Source: Mageeibacillus sp. UBA5747 (GTDB lineage: Bacteria; Bacillota; Clostridia; Saccharofermentanales; UBA5734). From it: a DNA stretch of 29,002 nt. The first letter of the stretch is position 1. The number at the start of each line of letters is the position of its first letter. This document shows positions 16,225-24,385 of this stretch, one piece after another. The position numbers and the translations under genes were made by a program. The stretch spans positions 1 to 29,002 of the forward strand of contig DIFN01000089.1 in assembly GCA_002419145.1 (NCBI GenBank). The letters run 5' to 3'. A model generated the notes under the pieces. The model was given only the letters and a program-made list of their open reading frames with translations. It did no database searches and was not told where the DNA came from.

Positions 16225-17771
16225 GCGTGGAAACCTCCCTGGTTGTTGTCTATGTGTGGCTGGTGCCCTGTCCTTGCCGTCGGAGGGGACCAGAAATCGA
16301 GCACCGCCTGGGTCACCTGTTCCATGGCAAAACCGCGTGAACCTTTGACCAGCAGGAGGTCATCCGGCTGCAAGGTTGCCAGCAGATGCTGAATCAATGC
16401 GGGCAGGTCTGTAAAGCTGGTACAAGTTCCTGGCGTCGGCACCGATGCAAATCCTGCCAGAAGGTCATCCGCCTGGGGACCCACAGTCAGGACAGCAGAA
16501 AAACCATGGCGGGCAGCTGCCTGACCCACGTCAAAATGGGCTTTGGCTGCATAATCCCCCAACTCCAGCATACCACCCAGAGCTGCGACCAGACGCCTGC
16601 CTTCGGAGATGGCCTGAAGGGTGGAAAGTGCGGCCAGCATTGATTCTGGGCTGGCGTTGTATGAATCATCCATGACCAGAATCGGGCCAGCCGTCAGGAG
16701 GCGCTGTCGGTTGCCGGTATTTTCAAATTGTGCGACACCCGCAGCAGCAGTCGCAAGATCCAAGCCCAGACAATCGGCGACGGCCAGGCCAAACAGGCTG
16801 TTGCTGACCATGTGCCGGCCTGGGACTGGCAAGGTGACGGATAGCCGTGACTGAACAGGATGGTCTGGCCAGTCAGGCCAAGTCCCAAGGATATAGGTGG
16901 ACTGCTGACCCATCAGCTTCAACTGGTCGGGCCAGAACACCGTCAGGCCATCCAGGCCGGCAAACGTATCTGGCTGTTGCGTAAACACCAGACTGACCGT
17001 GTATCGATGACAGATCTCCCGCGCAAACTGGAAAAGATACGGATCATCGCCGTTCAAGATCACCCGGGCACCGGGGGCAAGACCGGCGATGATTTCGGCT
17101 TTGGCCTGGAAAATCTCCTCCTGGCTGCCCAGACGCTCGATGTGGGCCACACCGATGTTTGTGATCAGGGCAACGTCTGGCCGGGCAATCCGGCTGAGTA
17201 ATTCAATCTCACCGCGCCCGCGCATGCCCATTTCCAGGACGATCGCCTGGTCCTTTGGGCTGGCCGCCAGCAACGTTTTGGGCAAGCCGATTTCATTGTT
17301 GTTGTTGGCTGTTGTCTGGCAGACCTGGAGCGTCGGCTTCAGGCACGCTGCCACCATGCCACGCGTCGAGGTTTTGCCCACACTGCCTGTGATCGCGATG
17401 ACGGGCGCCGGCAAGGTCAGACGGTAGCCGGAAGCCAAGTCCTGCAAAGCCTTCAGGGTATCAGGCACCACCACAATCGCCTCGGCCAGATCCAGCCCCT
17501 GCCCCAGACTGAACGAGGCGGCTATTTCATCAATGACCAGTCCCGTGGCTCCACTGGCGAGCGCCTGGGCTAGATAGGTATGGCCGTCAAAACGAGCCCC
17601 GCGCAAGGCCAGGAAAAGATCACCCTGGGCGATTGTCCGGGTATCGGTCGAGACATCCTGGAAAACAACATCCGGATGAGCCGAAAGGGAAGGCTGTGGC
17701 GAGCCGGAGCCAGACTCATGCAGGCGGCCACCTGTGAATGCTAGGACCTGGTTTCGTGTCAGGCGGGCCAT
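16221..17771 (-). CDS. murF: UDP-MurNAc-tripeptide:D-Ala-D-Ala ligase MurF
   Basis: MurF completes the muropeptide by adding D-Ala-D-Ala in an ATP-dependent reaction. The ATG at 17769-17771, eight bases after GGAGG, gives 516 residues. That is somewhat longer than the usual 450-480, partly through a longer N-terminal domain (SGSGSPQPSLSAHPD). Domain 1 carries STDTRTIAQGDLFLALRG. The ATP site is AITGSVGKTSTRGMVA, followed by TTANNNNEIGLPKTLL and ILVMDDSYNASPESMLAAL. The open frame extends to 17963 inside murE, but that part has no MurF similarity. It starts four bases after the murE stop. Confidence 0.96.
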   Translation of the reverse strand: MARLTRNQVLAFTGGRLHESGSGSPQPSLSAHPDVVFQDVSTDTRTIAQGDLFLALRGARFDGHTYLAQALASGATGLVIDEIAASFSLGQGLDLAEAIVVVPDTLKALQDLASGYRLTLPAPVIAITGSVGKTSTRGMVAACLKPTLQVCQTTANNNNEIGLPKTLLAASPKDQAIVLEMGMRGRGEIELLSRIARPDVALITNIGVAHIERLGSQEEIFQAKAEIIAGLAPGARVILNGDDPYLFQFAREICHRYTVSLVFTQQPDTFAGLDGLTVFWPDQLKLMGQQSTYILGTWPDWPDHPVQSRLSVTLPVPGRHMVSNSLFGLAVADCLGLDLATAAAGVAQFENTGNRQRLLTAGPILVMDDSYNASPESMLAALSTLQAISEGRRLVAALGGMLELGDYAAKAHFDVGQAAARHGFSAVLTVGPQADDLLAGFASVPTPGTCTSFTDLPALIQHLLATLQPDDLLLVKGSRGFAMEQVTQAVLDFWSPPTARTGHQPHIDNNQGGFHA

Positions 17772-17775
17772 GGCG

Positions 17776-19272
17776 TCAGCCTCCGGTTCCAAACCGGGCG
17801 GCCAACAATTCGGCTGCTGTTTCAGCATCATCAAAATGGATGGTGCGGTCCTTGAAAATCTGGTAGTTTTCGTGGCCCTTGCCGGCCAGGATGACCAGGT
17901 CACCAGGGCCAGCCACCTCAATAGCCCGATCGATCGCCGCGCGGCGGTCCGGCACAATTTCATAGCGTCCGCCCGTCGGTGCGATGCCAGTCACAATGTC
18001 GGCAATGATCGCCAGCGGGTCTTCCGTGCGCGGGTTGTCCGAGGTAAGGATGGTCAAGTCAGACAGCCGGCCGGCCACTTCGCCCATTTCGAAGCGGCGG
18101 CTGCGCGCCCGGTCACCGCCATTGCCAAACAAAAGGATCATCCGGCCGGTGACATATTCGCGCAAAGTCAAGAGCAGACTCTCGAGGCTGGCAGCATTGT
18201 GCGCATAATCGACCACCAGCTGGAAATCGCGTCCGGTCGGCACGGGTTGGACACGGCCCGGAACGGCGATGGTGGAAAGACCTTGCTGGACGGCAGTAAG
18301 GCCAGCTCCACAGCTGGCGGCACTCGCAATCGCCGCTAAGGCGTTGTAGATGTTGAAACGGCCAGGCATGCCGACAAAGACAGAGCCGGAAAACCAGGGC
18401 GAAACCAAGTCAAACCGGGTTCCGGAGCGGCCATTTTCCATCGTTTTCAGGAGATTTTCAGCCCGGACATCGGCTGCGGGCGACATGCCATACGTCAGGA
18501 CCGGTACCTGGGCCTCATCCGCAGCCGCCCGCACTTGGGCAAAAATATCCAGGTCCCGGTTGATGATTGCCTGCTGGCTGCGGCGCATCAAGATCAGCTT
18601 GGCTTCAAGATAATCTTCCATAGTGGCATGTTCATGAGGGCCGATGTGGTCATGATAGAGATTGGTGAAAACGCCAATCTTGTAGTCACAGCCGTACACC
18701 CGATCCAGCATCAGGCCTTGTGAAGAGACTTCCATGACACAGCTGTCAAGTCCGGCCAAGACCATGTCATCAAGCAGGGCTTGCAGATCATACGACTCGG
18801 GTGTGGTCCGGGATGCATAGGTCACCTGGTCACCGATGATGTTGGCAACGGTGCCAATCAGGCCAGTTTTGCGGCCAGCAGCCTGGAGAATGGCCCGAGT
18901 CATGTAAGTGGAGGTGGTTTTGCCTTTGGTACCGGTGATGCCAACCATCTCCATCTTGCCAGAGGGATGATCAAAAAAGCGGTCCGACACATGAGCCAGT
19001 CCCAGACGCGTGTTTGCCACCTGAATCCAGGCAACCGGGCAATCCGGATCCAGCAACTCAGCCGTTGGCCGTTCCACCAGCAGAGCCGACACACCTTGGC
19101 TGATCGCCTGGCTGATGTACTGGTGACCATCGGAGACAAAGCCGGTGATGCAGACAAAAAGCGATCCGCGAATCGCTTTGCGGGAATCATAGACAATCTG
19201 GCTGATATCGATCGACAAGTCGCCACTTTGTTTGAGCACGGGCAGTCCCTGGACAAGCATTTGCAGATTCAC
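17776..19272 (-). CDS. murE: UDP-MurNAc-tripeptide synthetase MurE (meso-DAP type)
   Basis: MurE adds the third stem-peptide residue to UDP-MurNAc-L-Ala-D-Glu. The 498-residue protein has the domain 1 motif YDSRKAIRGSLFVCI, ATP loop GITGTKGKTTS (111-121), TTPES, the carbamoylated-lysine region (K225 in YLEAKLILM), and DNPRTEDP with DNPR at 412-415. In characterised MurE enzymes DNPR marks meso-diaminopimelate specificity, so a DAP-type peptidoglycan is inferred. The start is GTG (19270-19272) with AAGGAG nine bases upstream. Upstream lies an 86-bp gap containing a GGAT microsatellite. Confidence 0.96.
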   Translation of the reverse strand: MNLQMLVQGLPVLKQSGDLSIDISQIVYDSRKAIRGSLFVCITGFVSDGHQYISQAISQGVSALLVERPTAELLDPDCPVAWIQVANTRLGLAHVSDRFFDHPSGKMEMVGITGTKGKTTSTYMTRAILQAAGRKTGLIGTVANIIGDQVTYASRTTPESYDLQALLDDMVLAGLDSCVMEVSSQGLMLDRVYGCDYKIGVFTNLYHDHIGPHEHATMEDYLEAKLILMRRSQQAIINRDLDIFAQVRAAADEAQVPVLTYGMSPAADVRAENLLKTMENGRSGTRFDLVSPWFSGSVFVGMPGRFNIYNALAAIASAASCGAGLTAVQQGLSTIAVPGRVQPVPTGRDFQLVVDYAHNAASLESLLLTLREYVTGRMILLFGNGGDRARSRRFEMGEVAGRLSDLTILTSDNPRTEDPLAIIADIVTGIAPTGGRYEIVPDRRAAIDRAIEVAGPGDLVILAGKGHENYQIFKDRTIHFDDAETAAELLAARFGTGG

Positions 19273-19307
19273 GGCGTCACACTCCTTGATTACTGGCCGG
19301 TCGGTCG

Positions 19308-19328
19308 GGTGGATGGATGGATGGATGG
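19308..19328. repeat. GGAT tetranucleotide microsatellite
   Basis: The murE-PBP gap contains about four tandem GGAT units within GTGGATGGATGGATGGATG. It is non-coding and sits about 45 bp upstream of the murE start on the transcribed strand (CATC repeats). Slippage here could vary the leader length. Confidence 0.85.
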
Positions 19329-19358
19329 GGCGAACCGTAGCCAGTGTGGTAAATCATT

Positions 19359-21761
19359 TTAGGGGTTTGTGGCTGCAGTTTCAACCGTAGCGGAAGGGTC
19401 TACAGCAATTTCCTCGGCAGCCTCGAACCAGATCCGGACCACACTGCCGCGCAAAAGCTGACCTGCCTCCTGTGTCAGCACGGTCTCTTCCGGGCCGGTG
19501 CCAGTCTCTGGCTCCGCTTCACTGGCAGTCTCTCCGCCATCCGTTTCAGGCACTGCAGGATCTGGCGTCGTGCTGGTTGCATCAGATTTCCCACCGTGTG
19601 TCGGTGCCGGATCCTGACGGACAGCCAGTCCAAGTCCATCCCCTTCGATCCGGATGTTGAGCCCATTGTCAGCTGCTGCGCTGATGGCCTCACTGACCGT
19701 CTTTTTTGAGAAATCCGGTACGACCACCCAGTCCTCATGTGGGCCTGAATCAGGATAGACGACCACCAAGCCGCGCGAGTGGAGCTGGCTGTTTGGTGCA
19801 GGGGACTGGGAGCGGATCAGCGTTTGTTCGCCCATGCCGGAATCAGCAGCCTCCAGGTTGAGTCCAACGGTGCTGAGCTCTTTGCGAGCCTGAGCAAGCG
19901 TCATGCCCGTCAGATCTGGGACATCACACAATTTGGTCAGACGTGAAACATCTTGTTCACTGTAGTTTCTGGCTTCACCCAGATACTCCAGGGTCTGGGA
20001 AACGATTTCGCCCAGAGCTTTGGCGGCAACGTTTGATGACAGTTTGTCATCGGCTGGTTTGTCCAGAACAATCAGCGCGACAATCTGAGGGCTGTCAATC
20101 GGTGCAATGCCAACAAAAGACAAGGTGTGCTTGCCTTGTTCATCCGTCGAGGTGCTCGTTTTACCGCCAATGAGGTACCCTTCGACATAGGCTTTTGAAC
20201 CAGTTCCGTGCAGGACAACCCCTTTGAGCAGTTCTCGGAGGCGGGTGGAGGTCTGTTCCGAGATCACCTTGCGGATGGTCTCCGGAGCGAACTCACGGAC
20301 CACGGCACCCGTGCTGTCGGTGATCGAGGCCACCAGGCGCGGCCTGAGCAGGTTGCCGCCGTTGGCGATGGCATTGTAAGCGTTGATCAACTGAATGGGT
20401 GTCACCGTGGCAGACTCGCCATACGACAGGGTCGCCATGTCGAGTTCGGTCGGGTCGGTGTGGATCAGTCCAGTTGCCTCTGCAGGCAAATCGATCCCGG
20501 TCACATCCCGGAAACCAAACGCCCGGATGTACTGGTAAAATCGCGTGACACCCAGTTTCTGGGCCATCTGGGCAAAGACCGGGTTGCAGGAATGCCAGAA
20601 CCCTTCCTGCAGCGTCTCCATACCATGGCCCACAATGGTGTAGCAGTGGATCTCCTGACCGAGAACATACATCGGGCTGTCGTTGTAGATATCTGATTCA
20701 CGGGTGACATTTTCGTCAAAAGCCATGGCTGTGGTGAGTGATTTAAAGGTCGAACCAGGCTCGTAGGCATCTGAAATCGCCCGGTTGCGCCAGACCGTGC
20801 TGGAGAGGTAGTTGATGTTTTCCTGGCTCGAGCCATCCCAGGTTGATGCGCCCCATGTCACAGGGCGGGCAGTCGGATCTGCGCTCGAGAAATAGGGATA
20901 GGACGCCATGGCCAGGACGCCACCGGTATAGGGGTCCATCACGATGGCTGATCCACCGTTGGTGATGTCATTGCTCAGAATGGCTTCAGCCAGGATCTGC
21001 TGAACAATGCGCTGGATGTTGATGTCCAGGCTCAAGTTCAAGTTGAGTCCATCCTTGGCGCGCAAACTGGTCGGGACGGAAAAAGGCAATTCGCCTTTGT
21101 TCTTGTAATTGTCGGTCTCGACATAGGTATAGCCGGGAGATCCGGTCAGGATGTCGTTGTATTGCATCTCCAAGCCGAGCTGGCCGACCAGGTTGCCCAG
21201 ATCGTAGCGGGTGTATCCAATTATCTGGCTGGCCAGGTCCCCATTTGTGTAATACCGGCGCGGCTCCGAATCAATAGCAAAGCCGCCGATATCGTGTTCG
21301 CCCAGATAGGCCATCAGGGCTTCGGCGGGTTCCCGGGCTACATCCTTTTTCAATTGGACATAGGCGCTGTCCTTTTTCTCAAAATCTGCCCGGACTTGTG
21401 CTTCCGGCAGCTCGAGGATCCGGGCAATTTCTGCACCGATCGCATCACGCGACAGATTTTCACTGATTGAACGGACATCTTTAGGGGTGATGCCGATCTG
21501 GTAGACATAGGTCATGCCTGCCAGTTCGATGCCGTTGCGGTCATACATCATGCCGCGTTCGGGCATTTCAGCGACTTTTTTGTAATGCTGGCTGGCTGCC
21601 TTTTCGGCATTGGCAGCATATTGGACGATCTGAATCTGGTAGAGCTGGTAAATCAGGTATCCGGCAAAGCCAACCAGGATCAGACTGAACAAAACCAGCC
21701 CGAAACGGCTGGGTTTGCGAAAGTGGGAGCGATCCCTGGTTGTAGGTCGGGGCTGATTCAT
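19359..21761 (-). CDS. spoVD: Class B penicillin-binding protein with PASTA domains (SpoVD/FtsI type)
   Basis: A septal peptidoglycan transpeptidase that partners the SEDS polymerase. The 800 residues comprise a membrane anchor (about 20-40), a dimerisation domain (about 60-230), a transpeptidase domain (about 245-590) and a C-terminal PASTA region. Active-site motifs are S337-T-F-K340 (nucleophile S337) and S391-C-N393. The third motif is K534-T-S536 rather than the usual KTG. PASTA 1 spans about 611-671. PASTA 2 spans about 677-779 but is split by a roughly 43-residue acidic low-complexity insert (721-763) before its last strand. The ATG overlaps the ftsL-like stop as ATGA. The symbol is tentative: spoVD, pbpB and ftsI cannot be separated from sequence alone. 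Confidence 0.88.
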   Translation of the reverse strand: MNQPRPTTRDRSHFRKPSRFGLVLFSLILVGFAGYLIYQLYQIQIVQYAANAEKAASQHYKKVAEMPERGMMYDRNGIELAGMTYVYQIGITPKDVRSISENLSRDAIGAEIARILELPEAQVRADFEKKDSAYVQLKKDVAREPAEALMAYLGEHDIGGFAIDSEPRRYYTNGDLASQIIGYTRYDLGNLVGQLGLEMQYNDILTGSPGYTYVETDNYKNKGELPFSVPTSLRAKDGLNLNLSLDINIQRIVQQILAEAILSNDITNGGSAIVMDPYTGGVLAMASYPYFSSADPTARPVTWGASTWDGSSQENINYLSSTVWRNRAISDAYEPGSTFKSLTTAMAFDENVTRESDIYNDSPMYVLGQEIHCYTIVGHGMETLQEGFWHSCNPVFAQMAQKLGVTRFYQYIRAFGFRDVTGIDLPAEATGLIHTDPTELDMATLSYGESATVTPIQLINAYNAIANGGNLLRPRLVASITDSTGAVVREFAPETIRKVISEQTSTRLRELLKGVVLHGTGSKAYVEGYLIGGKTSTSTDEQGKHTLSFVGIAPIDSPQIVALIVLDKPADDKLSSNVAAKALGEIVSQTLEYLGEARNYSEQDVSRLTKLCDVPDLTGMTLAQARKELSTVGLNLEAADSGMGEQTLIRSQSPAPNSQLHSRGLVVVYPDSGPHEDWVVVPDFSKKTVSEAISAAADNGLNIRIEGDGLGLAVRQDPAPTHGGKSDATSTTPDPAVPETDGGETASEAEPETGTGPEETVLTQEAGQLLRGSVVRIWFEAAEEIAVDPSATVETAATNP

Positions 21762-22354
21762 GAATCCTGGCCTGGCAATTCCAGCGTCTTGAAGAATCCT
21801 TCGATCTCATTGAAAACAGCCGCCAGCTGGGCTTCTTCGGTTGTACTGGAATGGCCCGTACGGGCATAGACCACACGGTCGGAGTCAGGTATATCGACGG
21901 TGACAACTTGCATCCGGGCCGGGACTTGAAGGCCGAGACGGTCGATCGCCAGGCGGCGGATCCGTTCGAGATCTGTCTGACGGGCCAGTGATTCACTGAT
22001 CTGGCCGGACGACTGTTCCGTTTGCTCAATCTGGCGCTCCAGCTTGAGATTGGCAAAATTCATTTCCAGGATACGAGCCTGGCGATACAGGATGCCGCCA
22101 AAAATCATGGTCATCAGGATGACCATGCTGATCAGGGACAGAAGGCTTTTCATCCGGCGCACAGCCAATTCACGGCGGACCTGACGAGCTTTTTCCTGCA
22201 GGTGGGGCCGGTTGGTCAGGGTTTCATCCAGAAGGATCCTGCGGGCCATGCTTGGTACGGGAGATGCCCAGTCCAGAGCATTTTCATGGCTGGCAGTTTC
22301 ATGGCTGGTGTGATCTGTATCATAATCATATGCCAGATTGCCTGATGTTCGCAT
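21758..22354 (-). CDS. ftsL: FtsL-like cell division protein
   Basis: A bitopic membrane protein at the ftsL position between rsmH and the PBP gene. It has 198 residues from the ATG at 22352-22354, which follows AGGAGG at nine bases. The frame is open to 22420, but that would overlap rsmH and lose the ribosome site. There is a long hydrophilic head (1-68) with a repeated SHET/SHEN stretch, a helix at about 69-89 (SLLSLISMVILMTMIFGGIL), then a coiled coil (about 92-135) and ERIRRLAIDRLGLQVP, the conserved end of the FtsL/DivIC coil. A tail of about 50 residues follows, making it longer than most FtsL proteins. The assignment rests on topology and position because FtsL sequences are poorly conserved. 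Confidence 0.75.
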   Translation of the reverse strand: MRTSGNLAYDYDTDHTSHETASHENALDWASPVPSMARRILLDETLTNRPHLQEKARQVRRELAVRRMKSLLSLISMVILMTMIFGGILYRQARILEMNFANLKLERQIEQTEQSSGQISESLARQTDLERIRRLAIDRLGLQVPARMQVVTVDIPDSDRVVYARTGHSSTTEEAQLAAVFNEIEGFFKTLELPGQDS

Positions 22355-22391
22355 GCGCTCGATCCTCCTCATTCCAAGGGTGGTGTTGCCT

Positions 22392-23354
22392 TTATAAGGC
22401 AGGTGATTTTTCAAACACACGGAGCTTAGCGCTACGTGCGCGAGGATTTTCCTTCATCTCGATCTCATCTGCGATCAGCGGTTTTCGGGTGATCACGCGG
22501 CCCTGTGACTTTTTGCCGCAGATGCAAACCGGAAATTCACGCGGGCAGGTGCAGGGCGATTCCCAAGTCCGGAAGGCTTCCTTGACCAGGCGGTCTTCCA
22601 GGGAATGGAAGGTGATGATCGCTGCCCGGCCACCCGGTGCCAGGACATCCGGTATCGCCCGGAGCAAATTCTCAAGCGCGGTCAGTTCACCATTGACTGC
22701 GATCCGGATTGCTTGGAAGGTTCTTTTGGCCGGATGCTGTGCTTCGCGCAGCGCTTGGGCCGGCATGGCCCGGCGAATGACAGCAGCCAGTTCGGTTGTG
22801 GTCGTGATCGGGTGATCCTGGCGGCTGCGGATGATCTGCTGGCTGATCCGGCGAGCATACCGCTCCTCGCCATACGCCTGGATGATCTGGGTCAGTTCAG
22901 CCTCACTGGCGGTATTGACCAGATCGGCAGCGGTCTGGCCATAGGTCTGGTTCATGCGCATGTCCAAAGGTCCATCCTGCATGTAGGAGAAGCCGCGTTC
23001 AGCCTGGTCCAGTTGCCACGAAGACACGCCTAGATCGGCCAGGATGCCGTTGGCTGGCGGTATCTGATGATCCACGACTGCCTGGGCGATGTTGCCAAAA
23101 TCGGTATGGATCAGATGGTAAGTTCCTGTACTCTGTATCTGGGCCAGACGCGCTTCCGCTGCTGCCAGAGCATCCTTGTCCTTATCAAAGCCATAAAGGT
23201 GGCCGCTTGGGCCAAGGCGCTCCAGGATCGCGGCGGAATGACCACCCCCACCCAGGGTGCAGTCGATGTAGCAACCACCAGGTACGATGGCCAACTGCTC
23301 GAGGGTCTGCCGGAAAAGGACCGGCAGATGGTTAAACTCAGAGGCCGCGGACAT
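22392..23354 (-). CDS. rsmH: 16S rRNA (cytosine1402-N4)-methyltransferase
   Basis: RsmH (MraW) uses SAM to methylate N4 of C1402 in the ribosomal P site. The 320-residue protein begins MSAASEFNHLPVLFRQTLEQL and contains CTLGGGGHSAAIL (SAM loop), ADLGVSSWQLDQAERGFSY, GPLDMRMN and the C-terminal FHSLEDRLVKEAF. I chose the ATG at 23352-23354, which overlaps the mraZ stop by 17 bases. The open frame reaches 23555, but that extension is the antisense-like shadow of mraZ coding and not RsmH sequence. No strong Shine-Dalgarno is visible, so coupling to mraZ is likely. Confidence 0.96.
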   Translation of the reverse strand: MSAASEFNHLPVLFRQTLEQLAIVPGGCYIDCTLGGGGHSAAILERLGPSGHLYGFDKDKDALAAAEARLAQIQSTGTYHLIHTDFGNIAQAVVDHQIPPANGILADLGVSSWQLDQAERGFSYMQDGPLDMRMNQTYGQTAADLVNTASEAELTQIIQAYGEERYARRISQQIIRSRQDHPITTTTELAAVIRRAMPAQALREAQHPAKRTFQAIRIAVNGELTALENLLRAIPDVLAPGGRAAIITFHSLEDRLVKEAFRTWESPCTCPREFPVCICGKKSQGRVITRKPLIADEIEMKENPRARSAKLRVFEKSPAL

Positions 23355-23772
23355 CGAAACGGGTGAGGTCCATCTGAGCGAGCGACCCCTGCTCTTCTTT
23401 CTGCTGGTCGTAGAATGACTTGGCACAGATCTCGAGCTTGTCAAACATGTCGATAAAGCAAATTTCTTCGCCTGGTTTAACCCCGATCTGGGCCCACAAT
23501 TCATCACTGATGGAAATACGACCCTGGCCGTCCAGGTCACAAAGCATGGCCTCACCGATGATCAGGCGCTTTAAGCGCCGAACAGCCGGATCCGTGCCGG
23601 ACAGCTGGGCGATCTGTTCACGGATCTGGCGGAAATTTTCAGGCGTGTAGGCGGACAAGTACCCCTCATCCAAGCTCAGCGTCACAACTAAAGATGCTCC
23701 AATGCTGTCACGCAGCCGAGCCGGCACAAACACGCGGCCTTTTGCATCTATGGTGTGTGTAAAACGCGCCAT
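23338..23772 (-). CDS. mraZ: Transcriptional regulator MraZ
   Basis: MraZ is an AbrB-fold, ring-forming DNA-binding protein that represses its own dcw operon in studied bacteria. The 144 residues contain two SpoVT/AbrB-like halves: DAKGRVFVPARLRDSIG (10-26) and DLDGQGRISISDELWAQIG. The ATG at 23770-23772 has GGAGG five bases upstream. It heads the leftward cluster. Immediately upstream are a good promoter and pairs of GTGG boxes with 10-bp period, consistent with autoregulation. Confidence 0.97.
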   Translation of the reverse strand: MARFTHTIDAKGRVFVPARLRDSIGASLVVTLSLDEGYLSAYTPENFRQIREQIAQLSGTDPAVRRLKRLIIGEAMLCDLDGQGRISISDELWAQIGVKPGEEICFIDMFDKLEICAKSFYDQQKEEQGSLAQMDLTRFDVRGL

Positions 23773-23841
23773 CCGAACCTCCGATCCATGATTTCATTCC
23801 GCCAAGTGACAGAATGACCGGTTGGGTCGGGGTGAAATGCA

Positions 23842-23886
23842 CCACAATCATCCACAGCTATGGAGAATTACACTACTTTTCACCAC
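23842..23886 (-). promoter_or_regulatory. Candidate MraZ operator (GTGG boxes, 10-bp period)
   Basis: On the minus strand GTGG occurs at 23883-23886 with GTAG ten bases on (23873-23876), and GTGG occurs at 23852-23855 with GTGG again ten bases on (23842-23845). MraZ sites in studied bacteria are short G-rich direct repeats (TGGGN-like) with this 10-bp periodicity just after the promoter. The position immediately downstream of the predicted -10 fits repression. The exact box sequence for this organism is inferred. Confidence 0.55.
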
Positions 23887-23895
23887 TTAGTTGAA

Positions 23896-23924
23896 ATTTT
23901 ACACGTAAAGAATAAAATTTTCAA
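23896..23924 (-). promoter_or_regulatory. Promoter of the mraZ/dcw operon
   Basis: The minus strand has TTGAAA (23919-23924), exactly 17 bp, then TAAAAT (23896-23901), a strong sigma-A-type match in an AT-rich stretch. Transcription should start near 23889, leaving a leader of about 115 nt that includes the candidate MraZ boxes. This is the best promoter seen in the window. Confidence 0.7.
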
Positions 23925-24189
23925 CTTCTGTAACAAATCATGGCGGAAGTGTAAACGTTCTGTAACAAAGGCGCGGGGCGCGGAATATGGAAAATTCCAC
24001 ATTAGGCGTCAGACTTGATGGCAGGATTGACACATGATTGGAAATTTCCATCATTCGTACCACCCTTGGTGTGAAGTCTGGCCACTCGTACGGAATTTTC
24101 CCAAAAGAGGGTCGGTACACCAAAACGGTACTAATCAAATGGGTCTCGAAAACCCTGCAGCAGAGGCTTTTTCAGATCAAGCCAAGATC

Positions 24190-24255
24190 TTCCGAAAAAG
24201 CACTCCGACCTAGCGGCGGAAATTTCCACCGCTAGGTCGGAGTACTTTTTCGGAA
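24190..24255. repeat. Large near-perfect palindrome, 27-bp arms
   Basis: The arms 24190-24216 and 24229-24255 are reverse complements except at one position. The 12-base centre is CGGAAATTTCCA, itself holding a palindrome. The arms read TTCCGAAAAAG toward CTAGCGG. As RNA or single-stranded DNA this would form a very stable hairpin. It could stop transcription in either direction, since AAAAAG/CTTTTT lies near the base, but it has no terminal T-run outside the stem. Confidence 0.95.
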
Positions 24256-24361
24256 CATTTCGATAAGGCGTCAACCAGCTGTGGCTGTAAGCTTCACAAG
24301 AGCATTCCAGATTTTCACAAAAAGTGGACCGACCCCAAAAACGGAATATTCCGCATGGAGG

Positions 24362-24385
24362 GCCAGACTTGGCTGCAAGTCTGGC
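24362..24385. repeat. Hairpin, 9-bp arms (CAGACTT motif)
   Basis: GCCAGACTT (24362-24370), a 6-base loop GGCTGC, and AAGTCTGGC (24377-24385) form a perfect inverted repeat. It is built from the CAGACTT motif that recurs at a fixed distance from the GGAAWWTTCC palindromes and marks the right edge of the array. Confidence 0.85.

Noticed and set aside
17772..17963. 64-residue N-terminal extension of murF
   Set aside because: It overlaps murE. The internal ATG has GGAGG at eight bases and starts a proper MurF domain 1.
23355..23555. 67-residue N-terminal extension of rsmH
   Set aside because: It lies within mraZ in another frame. The RsmH family sequence begins at MSAASEFNHLPVL.
23849..23857. 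DnaA box (TCATCCACA, one mismatch to TTATCCACA)
   Set aside because: It is a single imperfect site with no cluster and no dnaA or dnaN nearby. It overlaps the candidate MraZ boxes.
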